DNA of 64,000 bases from Colletes latitarsis. Taxonomy: Eukaryota; Arthropoda; Insecta; Hymenoptera; Colletidae. The stretch's first letter is position 1, and each line of letters begins with the position of its first letter. The notes beneath the pieces were generated by a model. It did not search any database, was not told the DNA's origin, and saw only the letters and a list, made by a program, of their open reading frames with translations. The stretch is from NCBI RefSeq assembly GCF_051014445.1, contig NC_135136.1, positions 25,314,001 to 25,378,000 on the forward strand, read 5' to 3'. Below are positions 38,376 through 50,700 of this stretch, piece after piece. The translations under genes were made by a program, and so were the position numbers.

Positions 38376-39951
38376 CTAAAATATTGATCGAAACCAAGTT
38401 TAATGGACTGTTTCAGTGCGGTACCATAATTACTACGTGATTCAAACCCGAGAAAACCCAGGATATGGCCAACCAGTATGCGAGGAAGGCAAAATCACGA
38501 GCCAGATGCGGACATAACCCAGACCTAACCCAGACCTAACCGGTGTTATCCTCTAAAATATTGATCGAAACCAAGTTTAATGGACTGTTTCAGTGTGGTA
38601 CCATAATTACTACGTGATTCAAACCCGAAAAAACACAGGATCTGACCAACAAGTATACGAGGAATGCAAAACCATGAGCCAGATGCGGGCATAACCCAGA
38701 CCTAACCCAGACCTAACCGGTGTTATCCTCTAAAATATTGATCGAAACCTAGTTTAACGGACTGTTTCAGTGTGGTACCACATTACTACGTGATTCAAAC
38801 CAGAGAAAACCAAGGATCTGGCCAACTGGTATGCGAAGAAGGCAAAATCATGAGCCAGATGCGGGCATAACCTAGACCTTACCCAGACCTAACCGGTGTT
38901 ACCGACTAAAATACTGACCGAATCCCGGTTTAATTGACTGGTATTGTGTGGTACCACATTACTACGTGATTCAAACCAGAGAAAACCCAGGATCTGGCCA
39001 ACAGGTATGCGAAGATGGCAAAATCATGGGCCAGATGCGGGCTTAACCCAGACCTAACCCAGACCTAACCGGTGTTATCCTCTAAAATATTGATCGAAAC
39101 CAGGTTTAATTGACTGTTTCAATGTGGTACCACATTACTACGTGATTCAAACCCGAAAAAACCCAGGATCTGGCCAACAGGTATGCGAAGATGGCAAAAT
39201 CATGGGCCAGATGCGGGCTTAACCCAGACCTAACCCAGACCTAACCGGTGTTATTCTCTAAAATGTGGACCGACACCAGGTTTAATTGACCGTTTCAGTG
39301 TGGTACCACATTACTACGGGATTCAAACCCGAAAAAACCCAGGATATGGCCAACCAGTATGCGAGGAAGGCAAAATCACGAGCCAGATGCGGACATAACC
39401 CAGACCTAACCGGTGTTATCCTCTAAAATATTGATCGAAACCAAGTTTAATGGACTGTTTCAGTGTGGTACCATAATTACTACGTGATTCAAACCCGAAA
39501 AAACACAGGATCTGACAAACAAGTATGCGAGGAATGCAAAATCATGAGCCAGATGCGGGCATAACTTAGACCTAACCCAGAACTAACCGGTGTTACCGAC
39601 TAAAATATTGATCGGAACCAGGTTTAATTGTCTGTTGCAGTGAGGTGTCACATTACAACGTGATTCAAACCAGAGAAAACCTAGGATCTGGCCAACAAGG
39701 ATGCGGAAAAGGCAAAATCATGAGCCAGATGGGGGCATAACCCAGACCTAACCCAGTCCTAACCGGTGTTATCCTCTAAAATATTGATCGAAACCAGGTT
39801 TAATTGTCTGTTTCATTGTGGTTCCACATTACTACGTGATTGAAACCAGAGGAAATCAAGGATCCGGCCAACAAGAATGCGGAAAATGCAAAATCATGAG
39901 TCAGATGCGGGCATAACCCATACCTAACCCAGACTTAACCGCTGTTACCGA
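38376..39951 (+). repeat. 9-mer HOR, unit 3 (1,576 bp, 11 bp shorter)
   Basis: Identical by eye to its neighbours except that one TAACCCAGACC unit is missing at 39,396-39,411. The spacing to the next marker is therefore 1,576 bp. Confidence 0.95.
39396..39411 (+). repeat. Recent 11-bp contraction private to HOR unit 3
   Basis: The motif here reads TAACCCAGACC then TAACCGG, while units 1, 2, 4 and 5 have two 11-bp units at the same place. Because the surrounding units are otherwise indistinguishable, this is one of the youngest changes visible in the window. Confidence 0.92.
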
Positions 39952-41538
39952 CTAAAATATTGATCGAAACCAAGTTTAATGGACTGTTTCAGTGCGGTAC
40001 CATAATTACTACGTGATTCAAACCCGAGAAAACCCAGGATATGGCCAACCAGTATGCGAGGAAGGCAAAATCACGAGCCAGATGCGGACATAACCCAGAC
40101 CTAACCCAGACCTAACCGGTGTTATCCTCTAAAATATTGATCGAAACCAAGTTTAATGGACTGTTTCAGTGTGGTACCATAATTACTACGTGATTCAAAC
40201 CCGAAAAAACACAGGATCTGACCAACAAGTATACGAGGAATGCAAAACCATGAGCCAGATGCGGGCATAACCCAGACCTAACCCAGACCTAACCGGTGTT
40301 ATCCTCTAAAATATTGATCGAAACCTAGTTTAACGGACTGTTTCAGTGTGGTACCACATTACTACGTGATTCAAACCAGAGAAAACCAAGGATCTGGCCA
40401 ACTGGTATGCGAAGAAGGCAAAATCATGAGCCAGATGCGGGCATAACCTAGACCTTACCCAGACCTAACCGGTGTTACCGACTAAAATACTGACCGAATC
40501 CCGGTTTAATTGACTGGTATTGTGTGGTACCACATTACTACGTGATTCAAACCAGAGAAAACCCAGGATCTGGCCAACAGGTATGCGAAGATGGCAAAAT
40601 CATGGGCCAGATGCGGGCTTAACCCAGACCTAACCCAGACCTAACCGGTGTTATCCTCTAAAATATTGATCGAAACCAGGTTTAATTGACTGTTTCAATG
40701 TGGTACCACATTACTACGTGATTCAAACCCGAAAAAACCCAGGATCTGGCCAACAGGTATGCGAAGATGGCAAAATCATGGGCCAGATGCGGGCTTAACC
40801 CAGACCTAACCCAGACCTAACCGGTGTTATTCTCTAAAATGTGGACCGACACCAGGTTTAATTGACCGTTTCAGTGTGGTACCACATTACTACGGGATTC
40901 AAACCCGAAAAAACCCAGGATATGGCCAACCAGTATGCGAGGAAGGCAAAATCACGAGCCAGATGCGGACATAACCCAGACCTAACCCAGACCTAACCGG
41001 TGTTATCCTCTAAAATATTGATCGAAACCAAGTTTAATGGACTGTTTCAGTGTGGTACCATAATTACTACGTGATTCAAACCCGAAAAAACACAGGATCT
41101 GACAAACAAGTATGCGAGGAATGCAAAATCATGAGCCAGATGCGGGCATAACTTAGACCTAACCCAGAACTAACCGGTGTTACCGACTAAAATATTGATC
41201 GGAACCAGGTTTAATTGTCTGTTGCAGTGAGGTGTCACATTACAACGTGATTCAAACCAGAGAAAACCTAGGATCTGGCCAACAAGGATGCGGAAAAGGC
41301 AAAATCATGAGCCAGATGGGGGCATAACCCAGACCTAACCCAGTCCTAACCGGTGTTATCCTCTAAAATATTGATCGAAACCAGGTTTAATTGTCTGTTT
41401 CATTGTGGTTCCACATTACTACGTGATTGAAACCAGAGGAAATCAAGGATCCGGCCAACAAGAATGCGGAAAATGCAAAATCATGAGTCAGATGCGGGCA
41501 TAACCCATACCTAACCCAGACTTAACCGCTGTTACCGA
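39952..41538 (+). repeat. 9-mer HOR, unit 4 (1,587 bp)
   Basis: Full-length unit with both 11-bp motifs in every monomer. No difference from units 1 and 2 was noticed. Confidence 0.95.
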
Positions 41539-42871
41539 CTAAAATATTGATCGAAACCAAGTTTAATGGACTGTTTCAGTGCGGTACCATAATTACTACG
41601 TGATTCAAACCCGAGAAAACCCAGGATATGGCCAACCAGTATGCGAGGAAGGCAAAATCACGAGCCAGATGCGGACATAACCCAGACCTAACCCAGACCT
41701 AACCGGTGTTATCCTCTAAAATATTGATCGAAACCAAGTTTAATGGACTGTTTCAGTGTGGTACCATAATTACTACGTGATTCAAACCCGAAAAAACACA
41801 GGATCTGACCAACAAGTATACGAGGAATGCAAAACCATGAGCCAGATGCGGGCATAACCCAGACCTAACCCAGACCTAACCGGTGTTATCCTCTAAAATA
41901 TTGATCGAAACCTAGTTTAACGGACTGTTTCAGTGTGGTACCACATTACTACGTGATTCAAACCAGAGAAAACCAAGGATCTGGCCAACTGGTATGCGAA
42001 GAAGGCAAAATCATGAGCCAGATGCGGGCATAACCTAGACCTTACCCAGACCTAACCGGTGTTACCGACTAAAATACTGACCGAATCCCGGTTTAATTGA
42101 CTGGTATTGTGTGGTACCACATTACTACGTGATTCAAACCAGAGAAAACCCAGGATCTGGCCAACAGGTATGCGAAGATGGCAAAATCATGGGCCAGATG
42201 CGGGCTTAACCCAGACCTAACCCAGACCTAACCGGTGTTATCCTCTAAAATATTGATCGAAACCAGGCTTAATTGACTGTTTCAATGTGGTACCACATTA
42301 CTACGTGATTCAAACCCGAAAAAACCCAGGATCTGGCCAACAGGTATGCGAAGATGGCAAAATCATGGGCCAGATGCGGGCTTAACCCAGACCTAACCCA
42401 GACCTAACCGGTGTTATTCTCTAAAATGTGGACCGACACCAGGTTTAATTGACCGTTTCAGTGTGGTACCACATTACTACGGGATTCAAACCCGAAAAAA
42501 CCCAGGATATGGCCAACCAGTATGCGAGGAAGGCAAAATCACGAGCCAGATGCGGACATAACCCAGACCTAACCCAGACCTAACCGGTGTTATCCTCTAA
42601 AATATTGATCGAAACCAAGTTTAATGGACTGTTTCAGTGTGGTACCATAATTACTACGTGATTCAAACCCGAAAAAACACAGGATCTGACAAACAAGTAT
42701 TCGAGGAATGCAAAATCATGAGCCAGATGCGGGCATAACTTAGACCTAACCCAGAACTAACCGGTGTTACCGACTAAAATATTGATCGGAACCAGGTTTA
42801 ATTGTCTGTTGCAGTGAGGTGTCACATTACAACGTGATTCAAACCAGAGAAAACCTAGGATCTGGCCAACA
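41539..42871 (+). repeat. 9-mer HOR, unit 5 (partial, ~7.5 monomers)
   Basis: The unit breaks off inside its eighth monomer. It has two private substitutions: C42268 (AACCAGGCTTAATTG) and T42701 (GTATTCGAGG where others have GTATGCGAGG). More variants at the edge of an array than in its middle is the usual pattern for homogenised HORs. Confidence 0.93.
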
Positions 42872-42967
42872 GGTATGCGAAGATGGCAAAATCATGGGCC
42901 AGATGCGGGCTTAACCCAGACCTAACCCAGACCTAACCGGTGTTATCCTCCAAAATATTGATCGAAA
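42792..42967 (+). repeat. Recombinant boundary monomer between 9-mer array and A'
   Basis: The left part is the GTCTGTTGCAGTGAGGTGTCAC monomer of the 9-mer, identical to it up to 42,871. From 42,872 the sequence switches to AGGTATGCGAAGATGG with GGGCTTAACCC, another subtype. The switch is in register and creates no length change, so it looks like a crossover between homologous monomers. The identical hybrid opens the window at position 1. Confidence 0.88.
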
Positions 42968-45900
42968 CCAAGTTTAATGGACTGTTTCAGTGTGGTACCA
43001 TAATTACTACCTGATTCAAACCAGAGAAAACCAAGGATCTGGCCAACAAGTATGCGAAGAGGGCAAAATCATGAGCCAAATGCGGGCATAACCTAGACCT
43101 TACCCAGACCTAACCGGTGTTACCAACTAAAATTCTGATAGAATCCAGGTTTAATGGACTGTTACTGTGTGGTACCACATTACTACGTGATTCAAACCCG
43201 AAAAAACCCAGAATCTGGCCAACAAGTATGCGAAGAAGGCAAAATCATGAGCCAGATGCGGGCGTAACCCAGACCTAACCCAGACCTAACCGGTGTTACC
43301 GACTAAAATACTGACCGAATCCAGGTTTAATTGACTGGTATTGTGTGGTACCACATTACTACGTGATTCAAACCCGAAAAAACCCAGGATCTGGGCAACA
43401 AGTTTGCGAAGATGGCAAAATCATGGGCCAGATGCGGGCATAACCCAGACCTAACCCAGACCTAACCGGTGTTATCCTCTAAAATATTGATCGAAACCTA
43501 GTGTAACGGACTGTTTCAGTGTGGTACCACATTACTACGTGATTCAAACCAGAGAAAACCAAGGATCTGGCCAACTGGTATGCGAAGAAGGCAAAATCAT
43601 GAGCCAGATGCGGGCATAACCAAGACCTAACCCAGACCTAACAGGTGTTATCCTCTAAAATATTGATCGAAACCAAGTTTAATGGACTATTTCAGTGTGA
43701 TACCACATTGCTACGTGATTCAAACCAGACGAAACCCAGGATCTGGCCAACGAGAATGCGGAAATAGCAAAACCATGAGACAGATGCGGGCATAACCCAG
43801 ACCTAACCCAGACCTAACCGGTGTTATCCTCTGAAATATTGATCGAAACCTAGTTTAACGGACTGTCTCAGTGTGGTACCACATTACTACGTGATTCAAA
43901 CCAGAGAAAACCAAGGATCTGGCCAACTGGTATGCGAAGAAGGCAAAATCATGAGCCAGATGCGGGCATAACCTAGACCTTACCCAGACCTAACCGGTGT
44001 TACCGACTAAAATACTGACCGAATCCAGGTTTAATTGACTGGTATTGTGTGGTACCACATTACTACGTGATTCAAACCTGAAAAAACCCAGGATCTGGCC
44101 AACAGGTATGCGAAGAAGGCAAAATCATGAGCCAGATGCGGGCATAACTTAGACCTAACCCAGACCTAACCGGTGTTACCGACTAAAATATTGATCGGAA
44201 CCAGGTTTAATTGTCTGTTGCAGTGAGGTGTCACATTACAACGTGATTCAAACCAGAGAAAACCTAGGATCTGGCCAACAAGTATGCGAAGAAGGCAGAA
44301 TCATGAGCCAGATGCGGGCATAACCCTGACCTAACCCAGACCTAACCGGTGTTATCCTCTAAAATATTGATCGAAACCAAGTTTAATGGACTGTTTCAGT
44401 GTGGTACCATAATTACTACGTGATTCAAACCAGAGAAAACCAAGGATCTGGCCAACAAGTATGCGAAGAAGGCAAAATCATGAGCCAAATGCGGGCATAC
44501 CCTAGACCTTATCCAGACCTAACCGGTGTTACCGACTAAAATACTGACCGAATCCAGGTTTAATTGACTGGTATTGTGTGGTACCACATTACTACGTGAT
44601 TCAAACCCGAAAAAAACCCAGGATCTGGCCAACACGTATGCGAAGATGGCAAAATCATGGGCCAGATGCGGGCATAACCCAGACCTAACCCAGACCTAAC
44701 CAGTGTTATCCTCCAAAATGTGGACCGACATCAGGTTTAATTGACCGTTTCAGTGTGGTACCACATTACTACGGGATTCAGACCCGAAAAACCCCAGGAT
44801 ATGGCCAACCAGTATGCGAGGAAGGCAAAATCACGAGCCAGATGCGGACATAACCCAGACCTAACCCAGACCTAACCGGTGTTATCCTCTAAAATATTGA
44901 TCGAAACCAAGTTTAATGGACTGTTTCAGTGTGGTACCACATTTCTACGTGATTCAAACCCGAAAAAACCCAGGATATGGCCAACCAGTATGCGAGGAAG
45001 GCAAAATCACGAGCCAGATGCGGACATAACCCAGACCTAACCCAGACCTAACCGGTGTTATCCTCTAAAATATTGATCGAAACCAAGTTTAATGGACTGT
45101 TTCAGTGTGGTACCATAATTACTACGTGATTCAAACCCGAAAAAACACAGGATCTGACCAACAAGTATGCGAGGAATGCAAAACCATGAGCCAGATGCGG
45201 GCATAACCCAGACCTAACCCAGACCTAACCGGTGTTATCCTCTAAAATATTGATCGAAACCTAGTTTAACGGACTGTTTCAGTGTGGTACCACATTACTA
45301 CGTGATTCAAACCAGAGAAAACCAAGGATCTGGCCAACTGGTATGCGAAGAAGGCAAAATCATGGGCCAGATGCGGGCTTAACCCAGACCTAACCCAGAC
45401 CTAACCGGTGTTATCCTCTAAAATATTGATCGAAACCAGGTTTAATTGACTGTTTCAATGTGGTACCACATTACTACGTGATTCAAACCCGAAAAAACCC
45501 AGGATCTGGCCAACAGGTATGCGAAGATGGCAAAATCATGGGCCAGATGCGGGCTTAACCCAGACCTAACCCAGACCTAACCGGTGTTATTCTCTAAAAT
45601 GTGGACCGACACCAGGTTTAATTGACCGTTTCAGTGTGGTACCACATTACTACGGGATTCAAACCCGAAAAAAACCAGGATATGGCCAACCAGTATGCGA
45701 GGAAGGCAAAATCACGAGCCAGATGCGGGCTTAACCCAGCCCTAACCCAGACCTAACCGGTGTTATCCTCTAAAATATTGATCGAAACCAGGTTTAATTG
45801 ACTGTTTCAATGTGGTACCACATTACTACGTGATTCAAACCCGAAAAAACCCAGGATCTGGCCAACAGGTATGCGAAGATGGCAAAATCATGGGCCAGAT

Positions 45901-47754
45901 GCGGGCTTAACCCAGACCTAACCCAGACCTAACCGGTGTTATTCTCTAAAATGTGGACCGACACCAGGTTTAATTGACCGTTTCAGTGTGGTACCACATT
46001 ACTACGGGATTCAAACCCGTAAAAACCCAGGATATGGCCAACCAGTATGCGAGGAAGGCAAAATCACGAGCCAGATGCGGGCATAACCCAGACCTAACCC
46101 AGACCTAACCGGTGTTATCCTCTAAAATATTGATCGAAACCAAGTTTAATGGACTGTTTCAGTGTGGTACCATAATTACTACGTGATTCAAACCCGAAAA
46201 AACACAGGATCTGACAAACAAGTATGCGAGGAATGCAAAATCATGAGCCAGATGCGGGCATAACTTAGACCTAACCCAGAACTAACCGGTGTTACCGACT
46301 AAAATATTGATCGGAACCAGGTTTAATTGTCTGTTGCAGTGAGGTGTCACATTACAACGTGATTCAAACCAGAGAAAACCTAGGATCTGGCCAACAAGGA
46401 TGCGGAAAAGGCAAAATCATGAGCCAGATGGGGGCATAACCCAGACCTAACCCAGACCTAACCGGTGTTATCCTCTAAAATATTGATCGAAACCAGGTTT
46501 AATTGTCTGTTTCAGTGCGGTACCATAATTACTACGTGATTCAAACCCGAAAAAACACAGGATCTGACCAACAAGTATGCGAGGAATGCAAAATCATGAG
46601 CCAGATGCGGGCATAACCCAGACCTAACCCAGACTTAACCGCTGTTACCGACTAAAATACTGACCGAATCCAGGTTTAGTTAACTGGTACTGTGTGGTAC
46701 CACATTACTACGTGATTCAAACACGAAAGAACCCAGGATCTGGCCAACAAGTATGCGAAGAAGGCAGAATCATGAGCCAGTTGCGGGCATAACCCTGACC
46801 TAACCTAGACCTAACCGGTGTTATCCTCTAAAATATTGATCGAAACATAGTTTAACGGACTGTTTCAGTGTGGTACCACATTACTACGTGATTCAAACCA
46901 GAGAAAACCAAGGATCTGGCCAACTGGTATGCGAAGAAGGCAGAATCATGAGCCAGATGCGGGCATAACCAAGACCTAACCCAGACCTAACAGGTGTTAT
47001 CCTCTAAAATATTGATCGAAACCAATTTTAATGGACTATTTCAGTGTTGTACCACATTGCTACGTGATTCAAACCAGAGGAAACCCAGGATCTGGCCAAA
47101 GAGAATGCGGAAATGGCAAAACCATGAGCCAGATGCGGGCATAACCCAGACCTAACCCAGACCTAACCGGTGTTATCCTCTAAAATATTGATCGAAACCA
47201 AGTTTAATGGACTGTTTCAGTGTGGTACCATAATTACTACGTGATTCAAACCAGAGAAAACCAAGGATCTGGCCAACAAGTATGCGAAGAAGGCAAAATC
47301 ATGAGCTAAATGCGGGCATAACCTAGACCTTACCCAGACCTAACCGGTGTTAACGTCTAAAATTCTGACAGAATCCAGGTTTAATGGACTGTTACTGTGT
47401 GGTACCACATTACTACGTGATTCAAACCCGAAAAAACCCAGGATCTGGCCAACAAGTATGCGAAGATGGCAAAATCATGGGCCAGATGCGGGCATAACCC
47501 AGACCTAAGCCAGACCTAACCGGTGTTATCCTCTAAAATATTGATCGAAACCAAGTTTAATGGACTGTTTCAGTGTGGTACCATAATTACTACGTGATTC
47601 AAACCCGAAAAAACCCAGGATCTGGCCAACAAGTATGCGAAGAAGGCAAAATCATGAGCCAGATGCGGGCATAACCAAGACCTAACCCAGACCTAACCAG
47701 TGTTATCCTCCAAAATGTGGACCGACACCAGGTTTAATTGACCGTTTCAGTGTG

Positions 47755-50700
47755 GTACCACATTACTACGTGATTCAAACCCGAAAAAACCCAGGATATG
47801 GCCAACCAGTATGCGAGGAAGGCAAAATCTCGAACCAGATGCGGACATAACCCAGACCTAACCCAGACCTAACCGGTGTTATCCTCTAAAATATTGATCG
47901 AAACCAAGTTTAATGGACTGTTTCAGTGTGGTACCATAATTACTACGTGATTCAAACCCGAAAAAACACAGGATCTGACCAACAAGTATGCGAGGAATGC
48001 AAAATCATGAGCCAGATGCGGGCATAACTTAGACCTAACGCAGACCTAACCGGTGTTACCGACTAAAATATTGATCGGAACCAGGTTTAATTGTCTGTTG
48101 CAGTGAGGTGTCACATTACAACGTGATTCAAACCAGAGAAAACCTAGGATCTGGCCAACAAGGATGCGGAAATGGCAGAATCATGAGCCAGATGGGGGCA
48201 TAACCCAGACCTAACCCAGACCTAACCGGTGTTATCCTCTAAAATATTGATCGAAGCCAGGTTTAATTGTCTGTTTCATTGTGGTTCCACATTACTACGT
48301 GATTGAAACCAGAGAAAACCAAGGATCCGGCCAACTACAATGCGGAAAAGGCAAAATCATGAGTCAGATGCGGGCATAACCCAGACCTAACCCAGACTTA
48401 ACCGCTGTTACCGACTAAAATACTGACCGAATCCAGGTTTAGTTGACTGGTACTGTGTGGTACCACATTACTACGTGATTCAAACATGAAAGAACCCAGG
48501 ATCTGGCCAACAAGTATGCGAAGAAGGCAGAATCATGAGCCAGATGCGGGCATAACCCTGACCTAACCCAGACCTAACCGGTGTTATCCTCTAAAATATT
48601 GATCGAAACCAAGTTTAATGGACTGTTTCAGTGTGGTACCATAATTACTACGTGATTCAAACCAGAGAAAACCAAGGATCTGGCCAACAAGTATGCGAAG
48701 AAGGCAAAATCATGAGCCAAATGCGGGCATAACCTAGGCCTTATCCAGACCTAACCGGTGTTACCAACTAAAATTCTGATAGAATCCAGGTTTAATGGAC
48801 TGTTACTGTGTGGTACCACATTACTAAGTGATTAAAACCCGAAAAAACCCAGAATCTGGCCAACAAGTATGCGAAGAACGCAAAATCATGAGCCAGATGC
48901 GGGCGTAACCCAGACCTAACCCAGACCTAACCGGTGTTACCGACTAAAATACTGACCGAATCCAGGTTTAATTGACTGGTATTGTGTGGTACCACATTAC
49001 TACGTGATTCAAACCCGAAAAAACCCAGGATCTGGCCGACACGTATGCGAAGATGGCAAAATCATGGGCCAGATGCGGGCATAACCCAGACCTAACCCAG
49101 ACCTAACCAGTGTTATCCTCCAAAATGTGGACCGACACCAGGTTTAATTGACCGTTTCAGTGTGGTACCACATTACTACGGGATTCAGACCCGAAAAAAC
49201 CCAGGATATGGCCAACCAGTATGCGAGGAAGGCAAAATCACGAGCCAGATGCGGACATAACCCAGACCTAACCCAGACCTAACCGGTGTTATCCTCTAAA
49301 ATATTGATCGAAACCAAGTTTAATGGACTGTTTCAGTGTGGTACCACATTACTACGTGATTCAAAACCGAAAAAACCCTGGATCTGGCCAACAGGTATGC
49401 GAAGATGGCAAAATCATGGGCCAGATGCGGTCTTAACCCAGACCTAACCCAGACCTAACCGGTGTTATCCTCTAAAATATTGATCGAAACCAAGTTTAAT
49501 GGACTGTTTCAGTGTGGTACCATAATTACTACGTGATTCAAACCCGAAAAAACACAGGATCTGACCAACAAGTATGCGAAGAAGGCAGAATCATGAGCCA
49601 GATGTGGGCATAACCCTGACCTAACCCAGACCTAACCGGTGTTATCCTCTAAAATATTGATCGAAACATAGTTTAACGGACTGTTTCAGTGTGGTACCAC
49701 ATTACTACGTGATTCAAACCAGAGAAAACCAAGGATCTGGCCAACTGGTATGCGAAGAAGGCAGAATCATGAGCCAGATGCAGGCATAACCAAGACCTAA
49801 CCCGGACCTAACAGGTGTTATCCTCTAAAATATTGATCGGAACCAAGTTTAATGGACTATTTCAGTGTTGTACCACAATGCTACGTGATTCAAACCAGAG
49901 GAAACCCAGGATCTGGCCAACGAGAATGCGGAAATGGCATAACCATGAGCCAGATGCGGGCATAACCCAGACCTAACCCAGACCTAACCGGTGTTATCCT
50001 CTAAAATATTGATCGAAACCTAGTTTAGCGGACTGTTTCAGTGTGGTACCACATTACTACGTGATTCAAACCAGAGAAAACCAAGGATCTGGCCAACTGG
50101 TATGCGAAGAAGGCAAAATCATGAGCCAGATGCGGGCATAACCTAGACCTTACCCAGACCTAACCGGTGTTACCGACTAAAATACTGACCGAATCCAGGT
50201 TTAATTGACTGGTATTGTGTGGTACCACATTACTACGTGATTCAAACCAGAGAAAACCAAGGATCTGGCCAACAAGAATGCGGAAAAGGCAAAAACATGA
50301 GCCAGATGCGGGCATAACCCAGACCTAACCCAGACCTAACCGGTTTTATCCTCTAAAATATTGATCGGAACCAGGTTTAATTGTCTGTTTCAGCGTGGTT
50401 CTACATTACTACGTGATTCAAGACCAGAGATAACCAATGATCTGGCCGACAAGAATGCGGAAGAGGCAAAATCATGAGCCAGATGCGGGCATATCCCAGA
50501 CCTAACACTGACCTAACCGGTTTTATCCTCTAAAATATTGATCGAAACCAGGTTTAATTGACTGTTTCAATGTGGTACCACATTACTACGTGATTCAAAT
50601 CCGAAAAAACCCAAGATCTGGCAAAAAGTATGCGAAGAAGGCAAAATCATTAGCCAGATGCGGGCATATCCCAGACCTTACCCTGACCTAACCGGTTGTA

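Noticed and set aside
35202..42871. Rolling-circle or viral concatemer
   Set aside because: The unit contains only satellite monomers with no replication gene or origin-like feature, and the same monomers surround it on both sides.
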